This document shows, one piece after another, positions 22,888 to 34,520 of a stretch of DNA of 64,000 nt. The notes under the pieces were generated by a model. It saw only the letters and a list, made by a program, of their open reading frames with translations, did no database searches and was not told where the DNA came from. The translations under genes and the position numbers were made by a program. Numbering within the stretch: the stretch's first letter is position 1; every line of letters starts with the position of its first letter. This DNA comes from Ceratothoa steindachneri (lineage: Eukaryota; Arthropoda; Malacostraca; Isopoda; Cymothoidae), in assembly GCA_963969495.1 (NCBI GenBank), contig OZ018318.1, positions 96,997,413-97,061,412 of the forward strand, in the 5' to 3' direction.

Positions 22888-24794
22888 GAGAGCATATTCC
22901 TTCAATGGAATTGCCGTGGACTCCGGGCCAACTGGGAGGAGCTGCGGAGGCTCGTCTCGTCCCATTCCCCGTTAGCTATCTTTTTGCAGGAGACCATGTT
23001 AGGCGCGTGCCCCCTGCCTGCCCTCCCGGGGTATCAGGGGCTTGCGACCCCACCACCGCGCGATGGCCGGGCTGGGGAATCTGCGGTTTACACCCGGCAT
23101 GATGTCTCCGTTCTTTCTTTCTCTTTAGATACCTCCTTTCAGGCAGTGGCCATGCAGCTGCACCTGGATAGGAGGTATAGTCTGATTTCTGCGTACATTT
23201 CACCGTCAGCTGACTTCGACGCGGGGAACTTTTGCCGCGTCGTGGCACGGTTGCTGAGACCCTATCTCTTGCTTGGAGATCTGAATGGCAGGCATCCTTT
23301 GGTTGAGTCGCACCGTTTCCTTGGTCTTGTATCCGACCGACGCCTCACCTGAGAGGCTCATATTCGCAGCCTTAGGGTCTCTTGTACCCACGCCTTGGAC
23401 ATTCTCCGTTCCGTGACGTTCAGCACTTGGGGCGCTGATAGGGCTACTGCCTTACTTTTTTATCGATCCTTTGTTCGCTCGAAGCTCGACTACGGATGCG
23501 AGTTTTATGCATCCGCAGCCGAGCGTTTATTGCGGAAGGTGGATTCGATCCACCACACCGGCTCTCGCTTTGCGACCGGTGCCTTCAGCACTCCCTCCAT
23601 TGAGAGCCTGTTGGTCGATGTTGGGGAGATGCCACTCGCTTTGCGCCGCGTGCAGTGCATCACTCGCATGTACGTTCGAGCCCAAGGCCTGCCTCAGTCG
23701 CCAACAGCTCTCACTGCATCCGCAGCTGATCTAGATGGTGCCTATGCCGCCGAGAGACGCCAGTCATACCCTAAGCCCTTTTGGTTTAGGGCCAGGAAAC
23801 TTCTTTCGAGAGGTAGATATAGCTCTCGGGCCCGTGGCGCCCCTGGTTCTGACTAGGACGCCACCCTCGGGGGTACCATATTTAGCTATTTTTCGCCACG
23901 CCTCTGCTCCCAAAGCTTGTACTGCGCTGGGAGTATTGCGTTCGACTTTTTTTGGAGCACACATCGTGTCATGCTGGAACCGTGCCAGTGTATACGGATG
24001 GCTCCGAGGCCCAAGAGGGGGTCGGCTTCCACGCCGTATCCCCTCTGTTGGAAGTCAGCGGGGCTCTACGAGGTGATGCTTCTGTCTTCACGGCCGAGCT
24101 GGTGGCAATACACCACTCGGTACGGGAGATTACGCGACGTGCCCGGTTCGGAGACTGGATTGTGATTTATAGCGACTCACAAAGCGCCCTGAGTGCTCTC
24201 GGGGCATTGGAATCTCTGCATCCCCTGGTTCGCGATATCTGTGACGCCACGGTTTTAGGCGAGCCGGGCAGATGTCGAGATTATCTTCTGCTGGGCTCCT
24301 AGACATGTAAAAATTGCGGGGAATGAGCGCGCCGATGAGGGCGCCAAAGAGTCCGCGAGGACTCTGCGACCGGACCAGCGTTTCGCTCTTCCTCACACCG
24401 ACTACATGACAGGAATACGGGCAGCTCTTTGGAATGCTTGGCAAAGAAGATGGGAGACGGTCGAAGGGAACTTAAAGTTGCGTGCCATTGCGCCGCAACT
24501 GTTTCCATGGACCTATCCTCCAATGCCGCGGCGGCTTCAGGTTGCTTTATGTCGTCTCCGAATCGGACACACTCGTGTGACGCATCGCTATTTGATGGAG
24601 CGCTCGCCCCTCCCTATTGCAACGACTGCGTCGTCCCCCAGACTGTTAGGCACATTCTTGTCGAATGTCCCAGTCTGGGTGATCTTTGCGCACGATACCT
24701 GTCCCGGTACCGAGGTGGGCGGGGTCACTACCGCCTGTCCCTTGTACTCGGGATGAGTGCCTGCACATCGACTGGTAGACTTTTTGACTTTTGA
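22888..24794 (+). pseudogene. I-group ORF2 remnant, copy 2: endonuclease fused to RT tail and RNase H
   Basis: An APE-type endonuclease opens with FLQWNCRGLRANWEEL and FLQETML and reaches LLLGDLNGRHPL near 23,295. There a deletion joins it directly to VESHRFLGLV, the last segment of the RT, so the endonuclease SDH end and the RT palm with its catalytic aspartates are absent. The RT tail continues with RSKLDYGCEFYAS and SIHHTGSRFATGAF. RNase H follows at about 23,985-24,300 with VYTDGSEAQEGVGF, FTAELVAIHHS and YSDSQSAL, so its three early acidic residues are intact. The C-terminal Cys/His region has PYCNDCVVPQTVRH and VECPSLGDL, ending near 24,794. Frame changes occur near 23,340, 23,850 and 24,300. 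Confidence 0.85.
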
Positions 24795-24978
24795 TGGAGG
24801 CCGGCCTTCTCCCTATTATTTGAGCAGGGTTTGTTTTTTTTGTCTTGTTTTGTTTTTGTTTTTTCCTTTACGTTTTCCCCCCGACGCAGGAGCTTGCTTC
24901 TTTTCCCCCATTTGGGGTGTGTTTTTTTTTCGTTTAATTATATTTTAAAGTAGCCTAGAACTAGGTCAGTTTTAATAC

Positions 24979-25007
24979 GGCGACTAATGCCCATGTTGGC
25001 AGTCGCC
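24979..25007 (+). other. 3'-terminal stem-loop of I-group copy 2
   Basis: GGCGACT and AGTCGCC pair perfectly around a loop that contains a second short GCC/GGC pairing. It ends 14 nt before the poly(A). It matches 2,093-2,121 in copy 1 and partly the relic at 56,670-56,700. Confidence 0.65.
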
Positions 25008-25038
25008 AGATGAGCTCTAAAAAAAAAAAAAAAAAAAA

Positions 25039-25050
25039 TCAAGATAATTC
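25039..25050. repeat. 12-bp target-site duplication, right copy
   Basis: TCAAGATAATTC directly follows the poly(A) and matches 21,736-21,747 exactly. Confidence 0.95.
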
Positions 25051-26020
25051 GGATGTTGGTTCCAATTTCATTCGTTGGCACCAAAGGCCGTGATAAATTG
25101 AATTCTATTATTTTCATATAACCGAATTCGTTTATTTAAATTTCGCGTGTGTTAAAATAATTAGCATTAGTTACTACTTTTTCTTCATTTTTATGTTTTA
25201 TCGTGTATCTGAGAGGAGAAAAATACACAACCGCTCTCTTCCTTAGTTTATGTGGTGAAAGGAATCTGGAGCAGTATGAGGGGTGTTAGATAGCCACGCT
25301 GTGCTTCGCTCTTTCATCTTTGTATGAGAATAGATCTTTGAATTAACTGGTGCCATGGAGCTCACCTACTAAGGCCAGGTGATCAACATGATAGAGTGAA
25401 TCATGTTATGTGTGAAGTGTGAGGAGAATATGAAGTGGGTGGAAAGAAGAGGTAGCTAGTTAGGGAGACGAATGATTTTCTAGAATTTAAAACGCAATAG
25501 GAACGAGTTAACATCATGGAGAATGTTTTCAATTAGTTATTTGCCAAGAACGTGGTTACAATAGAAGTGAAAATATATTGAGGATAGATAACAAAGAATA
25601 TTCTCGCAGGCATTGGAGCGGGGAGAGATAACAATTCTACCGATGTCAGCTGAAGCAATCAATGAGCAGATGCAAATCCTAACAGTTTCTTATGGGTAAT
25701 TTGTGAAAAAAATTGAATGTATGGACTGTATACTAATGGATTGACACGATGGTCGAGGTAGAATTTGGAAAGATCAAGAATGATAAAGGTGGTGATTGAG
25801 AGTTCTAATTGTGATTGTGCCGTTGTTTCACGTTATGTAGCCTTCAAAAGGTGAAGTAGAGTTGAGATGTATGTAAAGTTACTGGAATGACCTAGAACGA
25901 CTTATAGACGGAATGTGGAATGATTATGTATTGATTTCTGTGTTGGATATGAATAGAATAATTAGTTAGAAGAAGGTCAATTGGACAATTTCTTACCCTG
26001 GGTATGTAAGGATAACCTAC
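25051..26020. other. no recognised gene
   Basis: About 1 kb with many stop codons. The segment 25,850-25,980 faintly resembles a non-LTR endonuclease when frames are mixed, but the match is too weak to annotate. Confidence 0.35.
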
Positions 26021-26181
26021 CACGTGCCTTACGACCCATTTGTAACTTACGTCATAACTTCTGGGAATCGTGGTTCGATAACCTACTACCTAGTTTATGC
26101 CGTAGCGGCTGGGCACTGGTCGAGGAACTGAAAGCCGCCTGAGTTTCGTCACGTAGACGTTCATGTTAATGGGTATAAATA
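26021..26181 (+). promoter_or_regulatory. promoter-like cluster: E-box, CRE-like site, TATA box
   Basis: CACGTG (26,021-26,026), TTACGTCA (26,047-26,054) and GGGTATAAATAGGG (TATAAATA at 26,174-26,181) lie in order within 160 bp, a layout like an RNA polymerase II promoter. It may be the U3 of an LTR (next entry). No downstream coding frame is convincing. Confidence 0.4.
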
Positions 26182-26610
26182 GGGACCCCCTGACTCTAAG
26201 TAGTAGAGCCCATCAAGAGTTCATAGAGGTAGAACTGGCTGATACCTACAGAACCGTGCCAGCATCTGCCGCTATTTCTTCCGCCACTGCACCAATTGCA
26301 TGTACCGGATTTACTCGTCTTTCTCGCTCTCACCATGGATTCGGAATACGTTTGGGCTCGTACACCTCTCGTCGTTCCCAGGATAACCGCCATTTGACTA
26401 TTGCTTCACTACTTCCGTGACAGGTATTTGGAATATTTCTTTTCATCTTACGCCCCATTCTCATGTTCAAGTTGGTGAAACCTACAGCTATTTATAAAAG
26501 ACGTAATACAGGAGGGGGAAGGGATATATTCCGTTCCTGTACCAATTTTCCGGAGTAGCAGTACTTATTTTGTAACGACGTGTTGTCGCTTGTGGTTTAA
26601 TCCTGTGACA
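26041..26610 (+). mobile_element. possible solo LTR
   Basis: The segment begins TGTAAC and ends GTGACA, roughly inverted ends typical of LTRs, is 570 bp long and holds a TATA box about 130 bp from its start. Flanks (CATT and TATT) do not make a perfect duplication, so the boundaries are tentative. Confidence 0.3.
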
Positions 26611-27261
26611 TATTTAATGCACCTTCTAGTTCACTGTATTTATTTGATACGTTTACATTGTATTTAATGCATGGATTCTTAATCTGGAGTCCATGGCTGG
26701 GTTTTAAGGGGTTCGTGAAGGTCAGATAAAAAAAAATAAATGGATGGGTTTTAAGTTGAAACATGGATTTGTAATCCTTATCTATGCAACATAGACTGTA
26801 TCAGTAATGAAGACCTTGCCAAAGATGACCTCATTGACCTGAGGACAAAGGAAATCTTACCAAATGAATTCAAGTTGAAGAGTCTTGAAGAGTCCCTTTG
26901 CTACTACGTACCTTTGTCAATCAGGGTTTTCAGCACTTGTTTCTATCAAATCTAAAAGTGGAAACAAATTAGACGTCAGATATGACATGCGTGTCACCTT
27001 ATCAAAGACCACTCCACAGTTTCAGCTTCTTATTCAAGACAAACAAGAACAACTTTCTCACTAAAATAAACTAGCTAACATCATGGCAATCAAATACTCA
27101 TTTTGGGGATAAAAACCCTTCCGCTAGGACGTTTTCGATGTCCTGTATATGTCCACGACTAAGCAGCTGGCCTCCATTATTATGTTCGACGTCGTGGTCG
27201 AGCATCCCCTCATCTCGAGATAAGTTTGCACATACTGGAGTCGTGAAATCTACTTGGAGTA

Positions 27262-27958
27262 TGTAACAGAAGAGCCACCGGGCTATTTAACCCTGCGACT
27301 GCAATCCATGCAGAAGATTGAGAGTCTCGCATCCCCTGTTCGAGTCAGGCCCTGTCGATAAGCTCTCACGAGCAGATCACCCTTTAATAAGCTTTAGCCC
27401 CTGTTCAGAGTAAAGCTCATCAAGTAATCTTCTTCTCTGAGAAATGTGTGGCCCCTCTTGTCTCGCACCCCTGTTGAACACTCTCGTTCTCCGTTTCTGA
27501 GATTTCCTGCCATGCCGTACAACACTCTCTCGTGGTTTGAGATCACATCTCTCTGGAGCAGAGAAATCTCTTACCCATATCTATGATTTCTCTTCGTCAG
27601 AACACTCAGTAGTGTCTCTTTGAAGAACTCTGCCGGTGGTCTTTCCCCTCTGAACAACTCTAAGCTTCAAGGTAAAGCGATTTTGCTTGTAATACCATTA
27701 TTCACCACCCGTCATTCATTGCAAGCAGCCCCATTTTTAATTGACTCAACGTTCAAACAGAAATAATATCAATTAGTCGGGTTAACGATACTTTTCCACT
27801 CCCCGATTATCTTTGTCACATTGTAAATTGTCCCGATCTAATTAACTATTCCTTTAAAGAATAATTTTTTTCCCTTTTTGTATATATTTTGCCACATTTA
27901 TTGTTTATAGTAAAAATATATTTTGGTGATCTTGATCTTTATATACCCTTGACCTGCA
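27262..27958 (+). repeat. possible 5' LTR of the Gypsy-type element
   Basis: The segment starts TGTAACAGAAGAGCC, has a TATA-like CTATTTAACCC shortly after, and ends ...CCTGCA. It is followed by TTGGCAAGCCAG at 27,961, a plausible primer-binding site, and then by gag. No 3' LTR copy was found, so the ends are inferred. Confidence 0.4.
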
Positions 27959-28249
27959 ACTTGGCAAGCCAGTAGATAGGTCCCGGCCAATTATAACGCG
28001 CTCATCAAGGATGGTGGCCTTCGACTCCTTTTAATTTCTCCAAAGCATATCGCAGTCGGCCTCATATCGGCTAAGAGCCCTTCCAATTGTAGGCGCCCTT
28101 AAACCGAGAAGGTCTACACAGGGTAAATCTAATTTAGGATTTTCGTATGATCGTAAGAGCCCCATAATCTTATCCGTGAGTTCCTTGTACGCACCGAGCG
28201 GTCAGATGCACATTTACACTAGTAAGATATCGTCATTCGAAAGTTACCG

Positions 28250-30290
28250 AACAGCAAAGAGAGATCCTTGAGTTGTCCGGCAAGGATCTATTTGCCTATT
28301 TTCAAGAGCAAAAAAGAAATGAAAAGGCAGAAAAAAGAGAGCAAAGAGGAGCTGAAGAGAAAAGATTAAGAGAACAAAGAGAACTGAAGAAAAAGAAGAA
28401 AGAGAACGGAGAGAAGAGAGCAAAGAGAAATGGAAGAAAGCGAAGGAATTCCTCAGCACGAACGGAAGCTGAACAGAAACCAATTGGAGACCCTTTCCAT
28501 TAGCTCAAGAAATGAATTCACCCCAAACCCACTCATTAAAGTTGTCAGTGTCTAAGGAGGGCAAGGAGTTAAGCGCCTACATAATTCACTTTGAGAAAAT
28601 TTTTGAATTGAACCACTAGAACATTAAAGGAGATGAAGTCGCTTGACTACTCTCCTTCCTCTACAGCCATCTTGGAGAAATTTTCATTTCGCTCCCCGCT
28701 GAAACTACCCCCGATTCCTCCACCCTCATGTCGGAATTATTATGGGCTATTAATCTGAATCCTGATTACTACAGGGCAAAGTTCCACCAGGTGAAAATAA
28801 AGGCCTGACCAGATATACTGCCAATTTGGATTCACCAGAGAAATCTTCAATTTTGGTTGGACTCAGCCCAAGGCGACCACGACTACGAGTCCATATTTGA
28901 TTTCTTCTTACGGGATCAGTTGATTGCTGCTCTACCCTCCGAAATCCGCGCATTCGTGAAGGATAGACGCCTGTCTTCCTTCAAGGAATGCATCAAGCCA
29001 CAGCCTATAGCCGATAGATCCCAATAAATCGCATCTCAATCCCCTGAAAATAAAGTAAACATCCCTAAGTTTCCTCCGAAGAACTCGCCCAAGTTTGAGA
29101 AGGTACCTGGTCCAACCAAACCCAAATACCATCCCCTGTCGGAACCGAGGTATATTAAGCCTCCCATCATTAATCTCCAAGCGTCGAATTACCATCGAAG
29201 GCCCTTCGTATGTTTTGCTGCCGCATACCCGGTCATGTGAGAACCAACAGTCCACAAAACTCATAATTGCGTTCTGCTCTTAATCAACAATCCATCAGAT
29301 AAGTCTCTCTCTCTCTCTCCCTCTTATCCGCTCTATCGCCCTGAAACGCAAGTACTTCCTCAACAAGTAGTTCCACTTCACAGCAAGTCAACCTTTTGTT
29401 CAACAAAAGCTCCATTGGTGGGCTTGATTTCGAAAACAAAACCGTTAATGGTTGCAGTCTGTCAACCCTAGTAAGAGAACCCGGCTGCACTTGCCCTGTC
29501 GTCTCAGGAAAGTTGCTCCCTCCAGTGAGGCCCGACCACGATAAATTTGCCGTAGTCCGCTGTTATCTCGAATGTAGGTATTTTCCTGGTTGGGCCACCG
29601 TGATAGCAGCCCCCATTAAGTTATGTCACATGTTGCACGGCCAGAGCCAGCAGCTCTCCGTTAACCCCGTGGCAGAACCTGTTATCAAAAGGGCCCAGGC
29701 ACTAAAGGACACTGCGTCCCACCTGGAATTATAACTTTCTTATGCCCCAGAATTTGCAGCCCTTCACTAGGAGGCATTTGGAAGTGCTCAGGAGTGCTTC
29801 CCTTCCAGCCCTTGTGGGAAAAAGCGATAAATGACGAACAAGGATCTACCTGCGGTCAAAGCAGTGTTGCTTATCTCGTTAGTGAAGGACACCTATTTCG
29901 CTAGAGTTCGGCTAATGATAAATACTCAAATCGCTCTTTATGTATCTGCCGTTCGCATCTCCCCCATGTCCTCCCATAGATTACTGGCTGGTCATTTTAG
30001 CCCCAATAAAATCTCTTTAGAGAATTTTCCGTTATTTATTTTGCCCGGCACTGCCAAAGAAATTGACAAGTTTTGAGGTTCGTGTGACATTTGTCAAAAG
30101 AGTAGAGCAAAAGGGCATATACCACCTGCCAGCCTCCAGAAGACCCCAATTGTCTCACAGCCTTTCTTTACACTGGATATAAGTTTAATTCGCCCAATTA
30201 ACCCACTGTCTATCGGAGGACACTCACACGTCCTCACGCTCGTCGATTTTGCTAAGAGTCTTTTTCTCCAGGTATCATGATTATCGAACA
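28250..30290 (+). pseudogene. Gypsy-type LTR element: gag, protease-like and integrase remnants, RT absent
   Basis: Domains run in Gypsy (Metaviridae) order on the plus strand with many stops. A charged Glu/Lys/Arg coiled-coil-like gag start lies at 28,273-28,500. A zinc knuckle remnant (CRIPGHVRTN) is near 29,215-29,260, frameshifted and with the last Cys replaced by Ser. A protease-like stretch lies at 29,430-29,560, where the expected Asp-Ser/Thr-Gly active site reads EPGC. The integrase HHCC finger ends in CDICQKSRAKG near 30,090 and the first catalytic Asp follows near 30,175; homology stops at about 30,250, before the second Asp and the Glu. There is no space for RT and RNase H between protease and integrase, so pol is internally deleted. 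Confidence 0.65.
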
Positions 30291-30907
30291 ACTCCCTGTC
30301 ACTACCTTGTGCGGGTATTCTCCTCCAAACTCCACGATATAGCTCGTTGGGTACCTCGATGGATACTGAAGGTCGAGAAATAAATGCACGACGGCCTCGT
30401 ACCCGCTCAGCAATTTCAAGACGACGTCATTGAGATTCTTTTGAGGCGAGAATGAATTTACTTGTCCAGAGGATGAAGATGAATTTAGTAGAATAACCAG
30501 AGTCATTCTTCAACTACTGATGAGTTTGCTTCTTTATCTCCTCCACCATCCAAGCCTATATAAATCCAGTCCTACGCGTTCTTCAACTCGAATTCTTCTA
30601 TTCTAGCATCCTCTTTCGACATATGTTTACCAGCCACCGTCTTTTTGTCTTCTTTTCATCTACTCCATTCTTCTGATATCAACACTTCCTTCCTCACTAC
30701 GCTCGAAGATGTCTTTCCTTCTCCTACGCATAGTTCCGTTTCGTTTTCAGCCATTCCCTTTAAAGCTGGCTTCCGTCCTCCATGACGTCTTCCGTTGTTT
30801 TCCCCCATCAGATTTCAGGTTTCAGATGTGACTCTGGGGAGCGGAAACTACCGGAATCTTTAGATTGATGCGCCCTTTTCTAAAATATACGCTCCTTATG
30901 GCATATA
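30251..30907. other. junction region between Gypsy-type and DIRS-like blocks
   Basis: No recognised domain. A TATA-like string (CTATATAAATC) lies near 30,555-30,565 and is followed by a pyrimidine-rich stretch, so this might be a promoter or terminal region of the following element. Evidence is weak. Confidence 0.3.
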
Positions 30908-32330
30908 TTGGTTCCACAACATACGCGCCCACATACCTATTCCAGGCGGGATGAACCTCGTGGTTTCAACTTTCCTACCCCATCGCCTCCGCTAGCTCTT
31001 CCGCCTTCACCCACTGATTTAGAAATGAGAGAGTTCTTTAAAGAACTAGAACGAGAACAACGACCAAGAGGAACAAATCAGCTTCCATTGCGATGTCCTG
31101 GATTTCCGGAGCTTCAGAATTTCCTTGGCCGCTTTAGATTAGGCCCAGTAGATTTTTCTATGGTCCTTCTAGACAATAAAATCATTACTTCTCTTTAAAT
31201 GGGTGGCGTCCTGTATAGAACTATTGGACTAAGTCAAACATCGACAAATGGACAATGCTAACATTAATTGGATACAACGATCATCGAGCCATCTTGATTT
31301 TCCTCTCACGATAACTTCGCCATCCCCAAGCCAGGGGTTACAGCTGCCATCGTTTAAAATATGAGTTATGTGATCAATGACTTCAAGCCTGTCCTTTGCA
31401 GATTTTTGCTTTTGCCAAGATCCTGGAGGCAACGGGACTGGGGAAAAATACCTGCATGTTGACTTAAAGGACGGATTTTATCACCTTGCCCTTAACACTA
31501 AGGCATAACAACACTTAGGATTTGCCTAAGATAATGACCCTTTCATATTCAGAATGCTTCCCATGGGATTAGCTGTAGTCTTCTTCCTGATACAGGATTT
31601 ACTCGGTCCCGTCCTGAACTTCTGGTCCAAGAAGCACAGATGCAGGGCCTTCATGTACTTCGATTATGCCCTGCCTTTAGAACAACTCCGTCACCTAGGT
31701 AATTGCATCCAGGAAATTCAATAGAGCTTCTTTCTCTTAACGTCTTAAAGTGAATTCTAGTGCCCTTATCTTCTCTGGTCTAAGTTGCCATTAAGCTAGA
31801 CCTCGCTAAAGGAAGATAACCATCACCATGGCTCTGTTCAAGAAGTTCATATTCGCCATATACTTTGCTTGAACCAATATTATGAGCAAGAATTTATCGT
31901 TGCTCATCGGTGGCTTCATCAACTTCATTACTCCTGTCATCAAGCTCCCTCTGTTCTCGGTCTAGCTATGTCTGGAACAAAGCGCCTTGTAAATATCATC
32001 CGAAATCGTTCCTCTGAAGCCATTAATAAACTCTAAATATTTTTGTTGGAAGCAGCCTCTGCCCTAGAGTCTCACGGGCTTCTGCGATGCGTCTCCTTCT
32101 AAATTTGGCATCCTTATTAAGGATGTTTTCATCGCAACCTCCTCACACATCCTAGACCTAGACACATCATTCCTCTAGAAACTCTTTCCTTGAAGCTTCT
32201 TTCATGCTGCCTCCTCACGCTATTTCTTCTCGTATAACATTCATGAAATTCATAAAACTCTTTGGGGAAATAATTCTTAAATGTACTTCCACCGTTTTTA
32301 TCCATGCGTAACACTCTTTACTCCTTTGAA
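30908..32330 (+). pseudogene. DIRS-like (or other LTR-class) reverse transcriptase and RNase H remnant
   Basis: The plus strand first gives a proline-rich frame with SPTDLEMREFFKELEREQRP (30,908-31,198). RT motifs then follow across several frames: VDLKDGFYHLAL near 31,465 (motif A), FRMLPMGLAVVFFLIQDLL near 31,555 (motif B) and FMYFDYALPL near 31,660, where the expected YxDD has lost its second aspartate. Further on, FCDASPSKFGILIKD near 32,075-32,115 resembles the first RNase H motif. Motif spacing fits DIRS or related RTs better than the Gypsy element upstream, but a tyrosine recombinase was not found, so the family name is tentative. Confidence 0.5.
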
Positions 32331-33960
32331 TTTCTTCCCTCCCTAAGCTCTTTCTCACAATTTTAATATATGCTTATCTTATCATTTGATTCAACATTTT
32401 TCATAGCATTAAGATAAAGACCGTAGATTTGCATTTTTTTCTAAGTTTAATGAACAAACCATCAAATTAATTTAATATTCCTTTGTTTTCAATATGTAAT
32501 AATTCTGTTTGCGAATATTTCAACAAAAAGCAACGTGTTTTCGCTTACATGTTGGCAGTTCCGTAGAGTCTTGTGTATAAACAATATTATGTTTATTGAT
32601 AATTCATATGCGTCTGTATGATTCCCCATTTATCTTAAAAAGTGCGCTTTGGCAATTCATAAGCCAGAACTAGTAACTGATCAATTAAAAGCAATACACC
32701 TTATTATAACTTTCCCATAAGTTATGCAAATTTTTCGTTTTGAATATTTTCAAAACAGGGATGGTATTTTAATATTGAAATTATTGCAGTGAATAATATC
32801 TCCCCAAAATATTGGTAGGTTAATTTTAGTTTGCCTGACTTTGTTCGTTTTTCGCCCCTTTTAACTTTATGAGACACTTTACTGCAATTATTATTGCCAT
32901 TCTAATTTATTTTTTACGCCTGAAGGCCTCCATCATTTCCTCTCCACTTACTTTTCCACCAATTCCATTTAGATTACGTTGATCTGATGAAATATTTTTA
33001 CTTAAATGAAATTGTACTTCCTCTTTTGTGGAATATAATGCGTTCGAAACTATAGCTATCTTTAATTAGTACGAACATCAGACATTGCTATTTATTTTAA
33101 ACTCTAGCCACCCTGGGAAGAAAAAATAGAGTTGAGAGGGGCCAGTCATTTCCAGTTAGTTATGATACGACCAACCTACCTGGATGCAATCCTGGTGTGG
33201 CCTTACTCAGTTTGGATTCAATCTGCGAGAGGTTACGCTGAAATTAAACTCCCACTTCTTAACTGTCGCAAGGGCTGCTCCACAGAGTGAAGATATAAAA
33301 TACCCATAGAATGCAACGTCTTCACTCAAATCTATCCTGGTCCCTCAGGACTGACTAAAAGAAGACGCGGCTCCACTTAATTGTCACAAAGTTGATGTGT
33401 TTTACAAGATAGGCTGTAGGATCAAAGGCTTCCCCATAGTGTCTGGAGGACACAACAACAACACCAATAATCGTAAAATAGGGAAAAATATATGTAGGAA
33501 TATAGGGACTGAAATCCTAGGGTCTTCCAATGGTTTTAATCCCGGATTTTGAATTTAGTATTTCCTGAGACTGATTCACCAATTTTAGTATCTAACACTA
33601 ATCTATAATAGAAAAAGGCTGTGCCCGCCTTATATAAAAAGAAAAATTAGTTTTCGAGCCGAGTTTTGTTGCGCAAACTCAGGATTGCAAATATGATAGG
33701 GGTGAATGAATATTTGCCAATACTTTCACTTAAGGGAAAGTATTGGAAAAGTACGAGTAATTCATGAAATTCAAAATTTTATGCATAATTTCTATTAAAA
33801 AGAGTTACAAGCTGTTGCTAATAAAATAACACATTATACCAATTTGGTCCGAGGGAGCAATCCTTGCCTTGGCACAAAGTTCAAATAATAGTCTCTTGAC
33901 AATGATTATTACGGGATGAACTTGGATCTTGGTTTCGAGTTATTGTAGGAAATGAGATTG
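32331..33960. other. AT-rich DNA without recognised genes
   Basis: No coding region recognised. Two small hairpins lie close together: GAGTTT/AAACTC at 33,661-33,680 and a perfect 11-bp stem CCAATACTTTC/GAAAGTATTGG at 33,717-33,746. Confidence 0.4.
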
Positions 33961-34520
33961 AGTGCTGCGTTCAAGGGCGGGTAGAAGGAGTACGGAGTAG
34001 ACTAATACGAATTAATCGAAAATCCCCGGAGCTTGAGGGGTTCTGCGAGAATTGTGCAGAGTCTAACGGGACGCGAATATCGGGTACTGACGGGGGGCGA
34101 GAAGAGGTTACTGACGGGCTGGCGGACGCCGGATACTGCCTTCCAACTCTGGCGCCGGAAGATTTATAGTGGGGTGTAATGGGGGTTTTTCCCTCCGCCC
34201 TAGGGAAGGGTTCCAGGGTACGATCCATCGGTAGGCAGAATAGTCTCACCTTATTAGCATAATAGCGAGAAGGTTTCTAATTCGGCGAGGCCAAACTTTG
34301 TCCGACACCAGATGGGACCTTTTGGTGTCTCAATCTTTTCGCGGCTTTCTCAAAGGCAGGCTTTCAAGCCACCATGGCGTCTCATGATTTCGCACTTCCA
34401 TTAGTACAGACAAAAAGGGTCGACCAGGTGTCAGTTGTCTCAGTCTCCATTGAAGGCGCAGCAGCGCGCATCTCTCTTTCTCTCTATCTCTCTGATCTCT
34501 GACAGTGTGCATTATTTGGG
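33961..34520 (-). promoter_or_regulatory. GC-rich, promoter- or LTR-like patch
   Basis: A GC-rich patch in AT-rich DNA. On the minus strand CACTATAAATC (TATA-like, near 34,165-34,172) is followed by a GC-rich untranslated-leader-like stretch, and TGGTGTCGGAC near 34,300 resembles a tRNA primer-binding site. These signals do not form a consistent element, and no coding frame is convincing. It may be a decayed LTR. Confidence 0.3.

Larger units (their letters stand above)
21748..25038 (+). mobile_element. I-group non-LTR retrotransposon, copy 2, internally deleted
   Basis: A 3,291-bp insertion starts TCCCCGTAAGGGG, ends in an 18-base poly(A) at 25,021-25,038, and is flanked by perfect 12-bp duplications. 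Compared with the 6.79-kb copy 1 it keeps both ends but has two internal deletions. One, of about 1.8 kb at roughly 22,520, removes most of ORF1 including the zinc knuckles. The other, of about 1.7 kb at roughly 23,300, fuses the endonuclease to the last part of the RT and removes the YVDD motif. It must have been mobilised in trans if the deletions predate insertion. The C-terminal half, including RNase H, is better preserved than in copy 1. Confidence 0.93.

Noticed and set aside
25600..25980. Possible non-LTR endonuclease relic
   Set aside because: The resemblance needs several frame changes and no catalytic motif is visible.
28244..28483. Hydrophobic Leu/Phe-rich minus-strand frame
   Set aside because: It is the antisense of the Glu/Lys-rich gag start on the plus strand.
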